Origin: Amoeboaphelidium occidentale
Lineage: Eukaryota > Aphelidiomycota > Aphelidea
Direction: 5' to 3'
Length of the DNA: 64,000 nt
Assembly (NCBI GenBank): GCA_023515795.1
Contig: JALGPX010000013.1
Span: forward strand, 53,453-117,452
A program made the translations under genes and the position numbers. This document shows positions 31,695 to 42,822 of this stretch, piece by piece. A model generated the notes under the pieces. The model searched no databases. It saw nothing but the letters and a program-made list of their open reading frames with translations, and was not told the DNA's origin. Position 1 is the first letter of the stretch; the number at the start of each line of letters is the position of its first letter.

Positions 31695-34407
31695 TCAGTT
31701 CCACGGATAAATTTTGTTGAACAGCTCAAAAAGTATCATTGAATAAGAATAGATATCACCGGCTTTAACTACTTCTGCTGCGTCTTCTACTCTGTGCCTA
31801 AATCTCATAAAAGCCTCCGGTGAAGCGTAACGTACAGAAAGACCTCTTAAATTTGCTAGTCTAAACGAATTTGTCGCTAGAATTCTAGTTGATACAACCT
31901 GGGCTATTCCAAAGTCGGTCAAATACGCTCTCAGCATTCCATTCTGTGTTTCGATCAGGACATTTGGCGGTTTCAGATCACAGTGTGCAATATCTCGTTT
32001 GTGAAGGTGGTAAACTCCGAAAGCAATATCAAAAGCCAAGTAGAATTTTTCGTTCCTTACGAGATTTTTATGGTGGATCCATTTGACAAGAGATCCATCC
32101 TTGTAGTATTTCATCACAATCACGCAAGGAAGATCGGAGTAACCAATGATTTTGGCGATGTTTGGGCTATCTTTTAGTGTCATCATAGTAGCCACCTCTT
32201 GATCAAAAGCTAGCCTCTGCAATTCGCCAAGAGAATCGTACTTCTCTGCTATGAATTTTATGATAACTTTTTGGCCGAAAACACCGACTCGCTCAGATGC
32301 AGCATCGCCCAAGTAAACTTGGCCGCCGCCGCCTTTAGTAATTAGTTTGCGCATTATGTATTCATTGCTTTCCAGCTCCGCATAACCTATATTGTTTAGT
32401 CATCAGTTTGTGACAATTACCTGGCTTTGCTAATCCAAGATTAGCTGTAAACAGTGTCGGGTCATTAAACTTGGTGTGCGTTGTATGTGATGAATCTTTC
32501 TGGTAATCAGACAATCCCAAATTCTCATCAGATTTACTTGTTGTTGTTCCTCTGAACATAAGTTCCATGGATTTGCTCCGATGTGCCGTGAATCCGGCGT
32601 GAAGAGAACGTATTCGCCTTCGATTATAAATAACACATCCCAAAACAACAAAAAATCCGAATACAACAATGAGAATGAAGTAAGGGGTCATATTAATTTG
32701 GGTGGGCTCCAAATCTCCTACTTTTACTTGAGTAACTGGTGTTCTGTTAATCCCCAAAGTTAATGACCCTGTATTCAATTCTAGGGCTGTTGAAGTCGTC
32801 GTCGTCGTATCAAATACGAATATCCTTTCAGGCATTTTGAAGGACCATACTTGATTCTCCGTATACGAGATTTCCTGAATATAGTAGGCCCCACCAAATA
32901 CGAAAAACGAATTTTTCGACTTTGAGAAGAACCCACAAGATTCGGATCGCGATCCAGGCTGATTTAAATTACTTGGAACTCCGTAAGGTCCGAAATATGA
33001 TGGCTGATCTAACTCTTTAGATCCACTTAACCAAATCCATAAGTCCATGTTACTGTCATAAACCCACAAATCGTTCAAATAGGTGCCTGAACCTGATATT
33101 CCATCCGGGGAGGTTCCACCAAAAATGAAAAACAGGCCCCTATCCTCGTCAAATGCAGATGCAGCAAATCCCCTTGCAGATGGATATTGATCGATTAGCA
33201 GAAATCTTAGTCTTTCGTAAATGCCAACAGAATTTGGTTCCATTTGTTTGTAAAGAATCTTCCACGATTTTGTTTTAGTATTGTAGCTCCATATTTCATT
33301 CGTCGCATTTTTCAAGTCTTAAATTAATAATAAACGCGCCTTGCGACTTACTTATGCTATTCAACCATCCTCCAAAAATATAGATGTGCTTCCGCTGCGT
33401 AGAATACTCAGTACTAGCAAAGGATACTCCACGTCTCATGCTGTCATTAAATTGGCGATGCTCTTCGGTCCATGTTTCGTTTATAGGATTGAAGGTCCAC
33501 ATTTCCTTGACGACATCTGAATATTAATATGTGAAACAAATCAACTTACTTGTAGAATCGTCACCATAACCGTCAATTATGTACCACAAATTTTCTTCTT
33601 CGACATTAGCGGCCGCGTAACCTATTTTTCTATATGGCTCGACTTCAACTTCATCTGTGCCTGGAATCGCACCTCGGATCCATCTCCACATACGAGTTTT
33701 TAAATTGAACTTATACCATTTAATGTAAAGAGAATGAATAATATACCTGCCATAAATCATTACATCCAAAATCTACGTTTAAGATACATTAGAGATGCTA
33801 ATTTACCTTTAGAGGTATCCGAGTAGTACTCAGGGAAATATGCTATCCCGCCGTAAAGATAAACTGAATCGTTCTTCAGGGCGCATAACAGCTTTGCAGA
33901 GTTTCTTGATCTTGGTATTGATTCGAAACTAAACCGGTCTTTATCAACATAAAATCCTTCATCGTTCACAGTTGTGCCTCCACCGTAATATGTGAACTGA
34001 TTAGTTTTAAGATCATATGTCCAAACATCATTCATCATTCCAATGTAATCCACATCTATAAACCCGAATCCTCCAAAAATCAAAAGAATCTCCTCATTAG
34101 GGTCGTAGCAATAAGTCATGGGAGATCTGGCGCCAGGCATCGCTTCGGCTGAAGGTACANNNNNNNNNNNNNNNNNNNNTATAAACCCGAATCCTCCAAA
34201 AATCACAAGAATCTCCTCATTAGGGTCGTAGCAATAAGTCATGGGAGATCTGGCGCCAGGCATCGCTTCGGCTGAAGGTACACCAGGCTGACCAAAGACT
34301 ACATATCTGTTTTGCAGCTTGTCGCCCTTCAGCCATGTCCATTGATAAGGAGCACTCCAGCATGCATGAAGCAAAGTAAGTATCAGGGCCGGCCAGAGGT
34401 GAGCCAT
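31695..34407 (-). CDS. Kelch-ectodomain receptor kinase, six exons
   Basis: Exons 33807-34407, 33747-33772, 33550-33709, 33352-33516, 32421-33317 and 31695-32386 are joined over introns of 34, 37, 33, 34 and 34 nt to 846 residues as assembled. A signal peptide (AHLWPALILTLLHACWS) precedes a Kelch propeller with blades ending IFGGFGFI, YLYGGIAYF, YIFGGWLNS, FIFGGTSPDG and FVFGGAYY. A transmembrane helix (YFILIVVFGFFVVLGCVIY) follows, then a ~100-residue juxtamembrane segment, then an apparently active kinase: GGGGQVYLG, VIIKF, HCDLKPPNVLIE, TDFGIAQV, YASPEAF, GDIYSYSMILFELF. It stops at KIYPWN, before subdomains X-XI. Exon 1 includes a 20-N gap flanked by a 103-bp duplication; removing 123 bp keeps the frame and would leave 805 residues. 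Exon 2 is only 26 nt. Confidence 0.85.
34057..34282. repeat. 103-bp near-identical duplication around a 20-N gap
   Basis: 34057-34159 and 34180-34282 are identical except one substitution (AAATCAAAAG versus AAATCACAAG). They are separated by Ns at 34160-34179. This is the pattern expected when overlapping contig ends are scaffolded without being merged. The duplicated codons repeat the first Kelch blade of the receptor kinase. Confidence 0.9.
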
Positions 34408-34729
34408 GATCGTTGAAACAAGATATAAATAGCACAAGCGGCGAGATTCTTTGTTGGTTCCCAAAACTTCCAAAGAATTGGAATTCATTTGTAGCATGGC
34501 TATTGGTATCTAACCATTATGCTTCAGTTCTTACTATGTCGCTTCTTGATACGATTACGCCAAAGAAACATTACAACATTTCATTCCCAAAGCAAATCCA
34601 GGAATCCAACTCAATACAACCACGATTATTTAACAAACCCTGTTTTTAAGGCGAAACCCCTAACTAGAAATCTGTCCATAAAGTGTCGCTGCGGACTAAA
34701 AGCTGATCTATTTTTACTTAGTATGCGCT
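34408..34729. other. 322-bp upstream region of the Kelch receptor kinase, no gene supported
   Basis: It contains an in-frame upstream ATG (34497) that would add 30 residues before the signal peptide. The internal ATG at 34407 is preferred because it opens the hydrophobic signal directly. The remainder is AT-rich with no coding signal on either strand; it should hold the promoter of the receptor kinase and the 3' end of the next minus-strand gene. Confidence 0.5.
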
Positions 34730-34999
34730 CTACGCATATCGTAGTTGTTCCCGCACAGTTGCCATTTGCTTATACAGATCCTTGTACTTTAGCTCCAATT
34801 CTGATATTAACGTGAGTTTCTTTACGTCTTTGAGCGCCCTAATCTCCTGGCGTAAAGCAGCGTTCTCTTCCTTCAGGTGCAGTACCTGCCTTTGAGAAGA
34901 TTCCAATACAGATGAAGTCTTATCAAGTTCATCTACGAGACTTTGAATGATTTCCTGCATGTCGCTCAAGTTATCCACATGAGAATCTTCTTGGTCCAT
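34730..34999 (-). CDS. Small coiled-coil protein, 89 residues
   Basis: Open from the ATG at 34999 (MDQEDSHVDNLSDM) to the stop at 34730. The region 14-75 is a strong heptad coiled coil with leucines and charged residues in register (IIQSLVDELDKTSSVLESSQ, LHLKEENAALRQEI, LELKYKDLYKQMATV). I do not recognise the family; it is in the size range of SCOC and of small kinetochore, cytoskeleton or Golgi coiled-coil proteins. Spacing (31 bp after the IPK1 start) and codon use look genuine, and a shadow frame would not give a regular heptad pattern. Confidence 0.65.
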   Translation of the reverse strand: MDQEDSHVDNLSDMQEIIQSLVDELDKTSSVLESSQRQVLHLKEENAALRQEIRALKDVKKLTLISELELKYKDLYKQMATVREQLRYA

Positions 35000-35031
35000 G
35001 GATTCTTTCAATTGTGAGAAAAATGTTGCAT

Positions 35032-36216
35032 TCAGTCAAAACAGGCCATACTTATTCCTAATTCTTCTTTAATCTTCTCATAATGCGCTATGATCCTTTT
35101 ATCTAAATCTTGGTAATGCGGAATCTTATCCGGAGATTTGATATCTAAATCCAAGACTTTGACCGAGTAGCGGAATACTTTATCCCTGACTTTAATATTA
35201 GGCACATCTCCATTCGCTTTGAGTGCCTCATTACTGATGATCGCAAGAGAAATCATTACAGACAAGTCTTTCAAGCCAACTAGAAGTAGAAATTCAACGA
35301 GCAGAGTAATATCATCTTTCTCGCTAGAATCATTCGGAATAATTCCCATGTATGAGTGAACGACTTTAATCCAATGATCATAAGATGATACAGCTTCATG
35401 GAGCTTACTAAGCATTCCACGCTCTTCTAGAAGACAATATCTTTTGTAACAATCATCAATCTCTAGAGCATTTAGACGCTTTTGATGTCTCTTCAGAGTC
35501 TCGAGGATATTGACCTTCTTAAAAACAGCTACCAAAGCATCAATAAAAATATCTAACGCGTCTCCGTCAGCTGGCATTGCGTCTCGTATAGCATCAGCAA
35601 TATTCTCATAGGAAATCTGTGACCCATTTGCAAACAGTTTCAGGTTATTCTGTGGACAGTTAATTAATTTCTCGAGGGCCCTCTTCATTCTTTCTTCATC
35701 CATAGAGTAAAGATCTAGAGGACAAAATTCGCTAACTTTTTCGATTTTGCCATTCATTCGCTTGAAATGTTGGTGCATGCAATATCGACATCGTTGTTGA
35801 AACTGAGCATCATCTCGTGCAGATTTAGACATATGCGCCCACTTAGGTTTGATCTCAACTGTAAGAGCCTTCGACTCGTTCTCGAAAAGTCTGGTTAAAT
35901 CGGGCATTATAACGGCGTGAGTCTGTTTTAGGTCCAAGACTATGTCGGAGAGCTTTGATTGAAATATTAATAGCAAATCCTGAGAGATTTCCACTAGAGA
36001 GACTTCAGGGTTATGCTCCTCGCCAAATAAAACGGAAATAAGTTCGTATGAGAGCCAGTAACGCTCCTGGTCATTTTCCACGGTGTTCTTAATTTGTGCT
36101 AGTTTCCGTAGCTTTAAAACCTTTCCATTTAATTCCGCAGACACGCCATTGTACTGAAATACTACGTGCATGTTCCCTTGCTGAAAAGCCGTCCATTCTT
36201 CTGGAATCAGTTGCAT
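35032..36216 (-). CDS. IPK1: Inositol-pentakisphosphate 2-kinase
   Basis: Intronless, 394 residues. Family signatures are the EIKPKWA block (about 120) with the phosphate-binding Lys, CRYCMHQHFKRMNGKIEKVS with zinc-binding Cys/His residues, and FCPLDLYS. The C-terminal lobe contains DDITLLVEFLLLVGLKDLSVMI, which fits the adenine/IP-binding DxK region. The enzyme makes IP6 from IP5 in the nucleus, supporting mRNA export and related processes. The start ATG at 36216 lies 37 bp from the stop of the giant GH18 gene on the same strand. Confidence 0.9.
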   Translation of the reverse strand: MQLIPEEWTAFQQGNMHVVFQYNGVSAELNGKVLKLRKLAQIKNTVENDQERYWLSYELISVLFGEEHNPEVSLVEISQDLLLIFQSKLSDIVLDLKQTHAVIMPDLTRLFENESKALTVEIKPKWAHMSKSARDDAQFQQRCRYCMHQHFKRMNGKIEKVSEFCPLDLYSMDEERMKRALEKLINCPQNNLKLFANGSQISYENIADAIRDAMPADGDALDIFIDALVAVFKKVNILETLKRHQKRLNALEIDDCYKRYCLLEERGMLSKLHEAVSSYDHWIKVVHSYMGIIPNDSSEKDDITLLVEFLLLVGLKDLSVMISLAIISNEALKANGDVPNIKVRDKVFRYSVKVLDLDIKSPDKIPHYQDLDKRIIAHYEKIKEELGISMACFD

Positions 36217-36253
36217 TTATTTATATTTACAGGTGAAGCAACTAGAATGGTTA

Positions 36254-39200
36254 TTATGCGGTTGAAAAATGACTTGCGACTGCGCCCGTAATGGTGCCCT
36301 CAGAGTCGTCAGCACTCAAATCCCATAAGGCTGAACCAAACAAATTCAAGGACTTAATTAGATCACATTTCGCAGTAACAGATCTTGTGTCCTCATGAGT
36401 TATGAAGTAACCAAAGTTCGGCATTGATGTTGATGGACCGAAACAATAGGAGGCACCAGCCTTGTCATCGAAGAATGTCTTAAAGTTTCTTGTGGTGATC
36501 ATATTCTTGATAGTCGTTTGCGTGACTACATTTGTGCCATATCCAGGGTCACCATCAGGAAGAACAGAATAAACAAGATACAAACCGTTTTGCCAAGCAA
36601 CAGGAACTCCATCAAAGGCTCTTCCAAACAATGGAATACCAATAACCATCTTATTTGCAGGAACTCCTTGATCTGAATATGCCTTGTATGTCACGGCAAT
36701 CGAAGCAAATCTCAATGGATCTGATGACATGTTAATTTCGATGTTACTGTTGTGACCAGTCATACGGTAAGTAGAGGAGGGAGATCCAGGTGCAACAAAA
36801 TCATAAGACTGAACTGAAACAAAATCAACATTATCAGATATTTCTTTGGCATTCATGAACACCGAAGGAGTTGGCATGGTTGAAAATGCAGAGACCCAAG
36901 GAATGTGACAACCAAGGACAGGAGCAGGACTTAGTGAAGACATTGCTGTTCTTAACTCTCTGCATAATGTTGTCAAGTTCTGGCCCTCAGTAGCATTCGT
37001 AGGCCATCTATATTCGACTAATAATCCTTGAAGACCATTCGTTTGAACAAATTCTTTTGCTGAAACTGCCAAAGTTCTCATACTAGCAGCATTCGCAGTC
37101 CTCATGAAATTAACAAAATTGTTGTCACCCAGAGCAACAACAACGGCCAAACTGCGGTTCTTAGTCTTCAACTGTGTGTTCACGATGTTCATATTCGCTG
37201 CATCTCTTGACACATTTGCCCACGCAACTCTTCCATTAGACACAGTTACTGGACCATAAACTAGGTGCGAAATCTTGTCGGCTGGAACTTTGTCAATAGT
37301 GTAGTTAATTGGAGCTTGACCAGTGAGAGCGTTGTAGTAGCCCATGATTGGTTTTGAGAACTTGCTGTCGCCAGGAGGGTCTGGTGTAGGTGTAGGAGTT
37401 GGAGGAGGTGAAGAAGAACCGCCTCCGCAACCTTCATAATCACAAGATCCACTAATCAAACTAGCATTCAAACCATAAATCAAATCAAGATCTTTAGAAT
37501 CTCCACTGATCTCCCATGCAAAAATACCACCCAAATCCTGAGTTGTTACATACGAAGCTTTAGCGTCCAATGAGCAGCGACTGTCAAAAGTGATGAAATG
37601 TCCATCGGTTGAACAAAATGCCCATTCAGCAACAGCTGTCTTGTCGAAATTTTTGCCCAATTTCTTCTGATTCAACAATTTCTTGATGTGATGATAAGGA
37701 TATAGTCCTAATTCTTGCAAGTGCCCACCAGGTACATCGGCTGCTGGCGGCAGATTTTGCTCCGTCACAGTCTGTCCTAAGCCCTTATTATCACCTTTAG
37801 GAACGTTGATCCATGATCTTCCATAGAAAGGAACACCAATGACAACCTTCTTCTTTGGTATTTCTCTACCAACATAGGTATCAATTGTTTCTTTCACACT
37901 TCCCTCAGAAAAGTTGGATGGGTACATTGGAGCAAGATATCCCGTCTTTGTTGATGCACCTGAAACATAATCGAAAGTCTTGACATTAACAAAATTAGCT
38001 GGTTTGACGATTGAGGAATAGTTCAGTGCATCCACTAAAGCTTTCTTGGAAGGTGCAGAAACAGAAATAAGCAAGCCAGAATTTCTTTCGTTGAAGGCTT
38101 TTCTAAGAGCATTAACAGCCTCAGCATACAATCTCATGTCATTAGCAATGTTTCCACTAGTAGATCCTTGCAACCCTGGCCATTCCCAGCAAATATCCAC
38201 TCCATCAAAACCATACCTATCAATGAAATCCAAACAACTTGCAGTAAAATTTGACACGTTTCTGAAAGCAGATGGGAAATGCTGTGATCCTGAGTAGCCC
38301 CCAATGGACAATAAGATTTTTAAATCAGGATAATTTGGCTTCAAAACTTTGTTCAAGTACAAATAAGCCCCAGTTGTTCCATCATATGGTCGAACAAGAT
38401 CAGTAAAATCATCGCCAGCAGAAAGCGAACCATCAGCGTTAATTCTGGCGTAAGCATAGAACAGATGAGTAAGCTGAGACATAGGAATATCTGCAGGAGA
38501 GTAACCATTTGAAGCACTCCAGTAAGTGTAATAAGCTGAAAGCATAATTCCGGTTGGTGGTGGCTGAACGATAATATCAGTCGGATCTTCAGGATCTGTT
38601 GGCAGATTGAGTTTGGGTCTTGATTCTGGTGAAATTTCACCAGAATCAAGTACTCCTGAAATGGTAGATAACAGCTCATTGTTCCTATCACCCGACAATT
38701 CCCAGAACATGACTCCTCCCAATTTGTTGGCATTAACGAACCATGATTTTTCGGTTATACTTCTAACATTATCATAACTGATGAAGATTTCTGTTCTTTC
38801 AGAATATCTCCATGGTGCCTTAGCGTTGTCGTCCCAATGATCGGTGTAGCCACTTCTTGTAATCAAATCTTTGTAGTCAAAAACTCCATTTTCCCATGTC
38901 CCTTGAGGAATCGATGTGAAAGTCTGGAACAAACCATTGTTTGTGGTAGGAACTCCTTGGAATCCTCTGCCGTAGAATGCAGCACCCAAACAAATTTTCT
39001 GATGAGGGAAACCATTGTCAATATACTTTTGGACTGCACTGAATGTTGAGCCAAATCCGTCATCGAATGGGTCTCCTACAACTGGGTACAAAGGAGTGTG
39101 ATGTCCAGTTCCCCTGCTCCATGCACCTCTGTAGTCATAAGTCATAACATTCATGAAATCCAAAGCGAAACCAACAGGCCCTGCTTCTAAGCGATCAATT

Positions 39201-42200
39201 ACTCTTGGATTCGCTCCTGAAGCAATAGTTAACAAATAATTTTTCCTTGTTCTAGCTGTCAAAGCATTCAAACTGTTTCTGATCTCCTGCAGAAGAAGTG
39301 TGTAGTTCCTGCCATCACTGGGATCGGTAACATTACCAGGTAAACCGTCTCCTCCAGGAAATTCCCAGTCAATATCAACACCGTCAAATCCGTACTTGTC
39401 AATGAATTCAGCGCAGGAGTCAGCGAAAACCTTTCTTGAATTCATGTCCCTAGCTACGACAGAAAACTGACCAGACCAACTCCATCCTCCAACAGAAATC
39501 AGCGTCTTCAAGTGTGGATACTTCTGCTTCAAATCACGGTTTATATATCCAAAGTTTCCGTTAGGATAAGTTGCGGGTGTTTGACCAGGGTACATCGGAT
39601 TATCAACATCAGCCCAAGGATCACCCAAAGCAATTTTTCCACCAGAAATGTTTGCGAAAGCTTAAAGTTAGATGCCATAAGTAGACCTTACCATAATTCA
39701 GATGAGTCAAGTCAGCAGCAGGAATCATCGATGCCATATACTTTCTGTCGTACACTCCCCATGAAATGAAGTAACCAACGCTCATTTTCCCTGATTTGAT
39801 GTTGCCTTGCACAGGTGGCTCCTCCGTTGGAGGCTCTTCAGTAGGTGGCTCTTCTGTTGGTGGCTCCTCGGTCGGAGGTTCTTCTGTCGGCGGCTCCTCA
39901 GTTGGCGGCGAGTTTCCAATTCTTAACATTGGTCTTGGAGAATCAGCCACTTGTCCTGAGCCTAATACATTGACCATGGGATCCAACAAAGTAGTTCCTC
40001 TGTCTCCTGAAAGTTCCCAGAACATGGCACCGCCAAGCTTGTTTGCATTAACAAACCAGCACTTCTCAGTAATACTTCGAGGAGAATCATAACTAATCAT
40101 CAGACCAGCAGGGCTGTAACCCCAGTGTGCTTTCACTTCATCATCCCAATATTCAGTAAGACCACGATTGATTAAATCCTTGTAATCAAAAACACCAGTT
40201 GCTCCTTCATTACCAAAAGCGTCCCATGTACCAAGAGGTATAGACGAATAAGGCTGAAACAAACCGTTTGTGCCGCCTTCAGGAACTCCTTGAAATCCAC
40301 GTCCATAGAAGGCTACACCAATGCAAATCTTTTCTGGAGGAAATCCTGTGTCAATGTAATCCTGAATTGCTACAAACGAACAGCCCAAACCATCGTCAAA
40401 TCTGTCTCTGGTAGATGGATACAAAGGAGTTTGATGACCTGTACCTCTAGACCAACCTCCTCTGTAATCGTAGGTCATTATATTCATGAAATCAAGAACC
40501 TGGCCAAGTTTGTCATTCTCCGTTCGGCGAATGATTTCAGGGTTCGCTCCGGAAGCAATAGTTACCAAATATTTCTTTCCCGTTCTAATACTCAACGTGT
40601 TCAAGCTATCTCTACAGGCTTGACAAAGCAGAGTGTAATTAGGACCATCGTTAGGGTCGGTAGCATTTCCGGGTAAACCATTTCCTCCAGGATACTCCCA
40701 GTCCAAATCAACACCATCAAAGCCATACTTATCAACGAATTCAGCACATGAGTCTGCAAATATTTTTCTGGATGTGGCATCTCTTGCAACAATGGAGAAC
40801 TGTCCAGACCATGTCCATCCACCAACAGAAATTAAAGTCTTCAAATGAGGGTACTGTCTTTTGATGGCACCATTAATATAGCCAATATTTCCATTAGGCG
40901 AAGTACTCCAACTCTGTCCAGGATACATAGGTCTTTCAATATCAGCCCAAGAATCACCAATGGCAATTTTGCCGCCAATAATATTAGCAAAGGCGTAATT
41001 AAGATGAGTAAGCTTTTCAAACGGAACACTTGTAGCTGTGAAGTTTCTTGCGTAAATGCCCCAACTAATGAAATAGCCGACAATCAATTTTGGATAGTTT
41101 CCTTGAGAAGGCAATCTGGTGTTTTGAGTGTTCCTAGACTGGATTGACAAGGAGTTCATATTAGGCATGGTATTTCTAGTGGAAATTTGCTGTCCTAAAC
41201 CAGAATATTGTGGTATGGTAACACCTGCTGGAAGAGAAGTGTCTCCTTTTTCCAAAGCATTGCAAGCAGCCTTCAACAAGCTGTGGTCGCCATACTTTTT
41301 TCCATCACAATCTGCAGCTACATCATAGCAAGCAATTCCAGCAAGTCCCCAAGCATTTACAAGCTTAGACTTTTCATAAACTGACTGCCCATCATCATAA
41401 ACAATCAATAGGTTTGTCTTTGTCGGCTTATTATCCAAATGAACGTCATCGTAATGAATTTCACCAAACAAATACGGGACTTTTGCAACATCATCCCAGT
41501 ACTTTTCCAAATGATACTTGCTATCCTTCTGCAAAAAGCGGTCGACTATGTCCCAGTAGTCAAAAATTCCAGTTGCATGCTGTGAAACATATGTAGATTC
41601 AAAAGTACCGCTTGGGATTTGAGTGAAATCCTTGTTCATCACATTGTTATCAGCTTTAATTCCACCAAAACCTCTTCCATACATTGAAACAGCGGGAACA
41701 ATTTTTGAGGGTTGTAAACCATTTTGAATGTACGCAGCAATCGAACCAGAGACAGAATCCTCCTGTTTCAATTGAGGATTAGGGTACAGGGCACTGTGAT
41801 GCCCAGTTTCATCAGACCACGAAGCACCTTTGTAATCAAAGCTCATCACAACAGCAAAATCGACGAGATCTCTAATTGCAGCACAGTCAATGTTCGCAAC
41901 AAAATCCAAAGCAGCAGGAATACAAACAGACAACACATGGTTACTTTTCAAAGAATCTAGCGCCATCTTGAGCTTATTCAACAACATTGCAAAGTTTGAA
42001 CGATCCGAAGGAGATTTGGAGTTATCTTCGTTACCACCTTCGACGGGATATTCCCAGCATATCATCAATCCGTCAAAGCCATGCTTTTGCATAACATCAA
42101 TTGCGCTTTTCACAAAAGTTTCAACTTTTTTCGGGTCAGCGGCAACTTCAGAGAAGTGTTTTGAGTAGGCCCAACCGCCGATCGCATACAAAGTCTTCAA

Positions 42201-42755
42201 TGAAGCGTTTTTAGATTTCACCGACTTATTCAACTGAGCAATACAACCCTGATAAGCATTCCCTTTATCATCAGTGAAAACCTTTTCCAAATCAGCCCAC
42301 TTATCACTTTCAACCACATTACCATCAGCCAAGACATCAGCAAAAGAGTAAACCACATGAGTACACTTGCTGCTATCAATCATTTCAGGAACATAGCCAC
42401 GTTGGTAAACAGACCAGTTAGTGTAGAACGCGACAACTTTCTTGTCAACATTTTCCGGAGCTGAAACAACATCTGGAATCTCAGGAAGGAATTTAGCACT
42501 TTCTTTCAAAGAGAGCTGAGCAACTTTTCTGTCTTGCAACTTCAAAGAATTTCTTGCGCGTGTTCTTCTGAGTGTGTCACTGCGCTCAGGCCCTTTCGGA
42601 ATGGAGTGCGACGACGCATAATCTTGCAAAGGCGTGTGAGGAACTTCTTTTGATTTACTTCTAAAAAATCCGAATACCATCTCACGAATTAAGTACACAA
42701 TCTTGGGAATAAAGTTGAGAGATGTTATAAAGATATTTATGTGGCGTATTTCCAT
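36254..42755 (-). CDS. Giant penta-domain GH18 (chitinase-family) protein with mixed active and inactive units
   Basis: Exons 39692-42755 and 36254-39660 flank a 31-nt intron; 2156 residues. Five GH18 barrels lie in series, beginning near residues 103, 553, 987, 1391 and 1789. The catalytic motif DxxDxDxE is intact in units 2 (FDGVDLDWEYPGG) and 3 (FDGVDIDWEFPGG). Unit 1 reads DGLMICWE (two Asp lost), unit 4 DGVDICWE (third Asp to Cys), and unit 5 GLQGLLVEYRWP (catalytic set lost). Units 2 and 3 share long near-identical stretches, pointing to recent duplication. Linkers are PPTEE repeats before unit 3 and SSPPPTPTPTPDPP before unit 5. The N-terminus MEIRHINIFITSLNFIPKIV may be a signal anchor; a later ATG at 42680 is an alternative start. 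It probably binds and cuts chitin at the surface or in secretion. Confidence 0.9.
39817..39908. repeat. 15-bp tandem repeat encoding PPTEE linker, about six copies
   Basis: Consecutive 15-bp units on the minus strand encode (PPTEE)n between GH18 units 2 and 3. Individual copies differ at third positions, so it is an old or selected repeat rather than a fresh slippage product. Confidence 0.9.
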
Positions 42756-42822
42756 GACTTCATTGTGGCTGGGATCCTCGGCAACCTTAGATGTGGCGCA
42801 CAAACATAAACAAACGTATCGG

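Noticed and set aside
34057-34282. Extra Kelch blade in the receptor kinase from the duplicated 103 bp
   Set aside because: The copies flank a run of Ns and are nearly identical at DNA level, so an assembly join is far more likely than a blade duplication.
39796-42168. Several plus-strand frames of 80-130 residues across the GH18 gene
   Set aside because: All are shadows of the repeated GH18 coding sequence, including the Gly/Ser frame opposite the PPTEE repeat.
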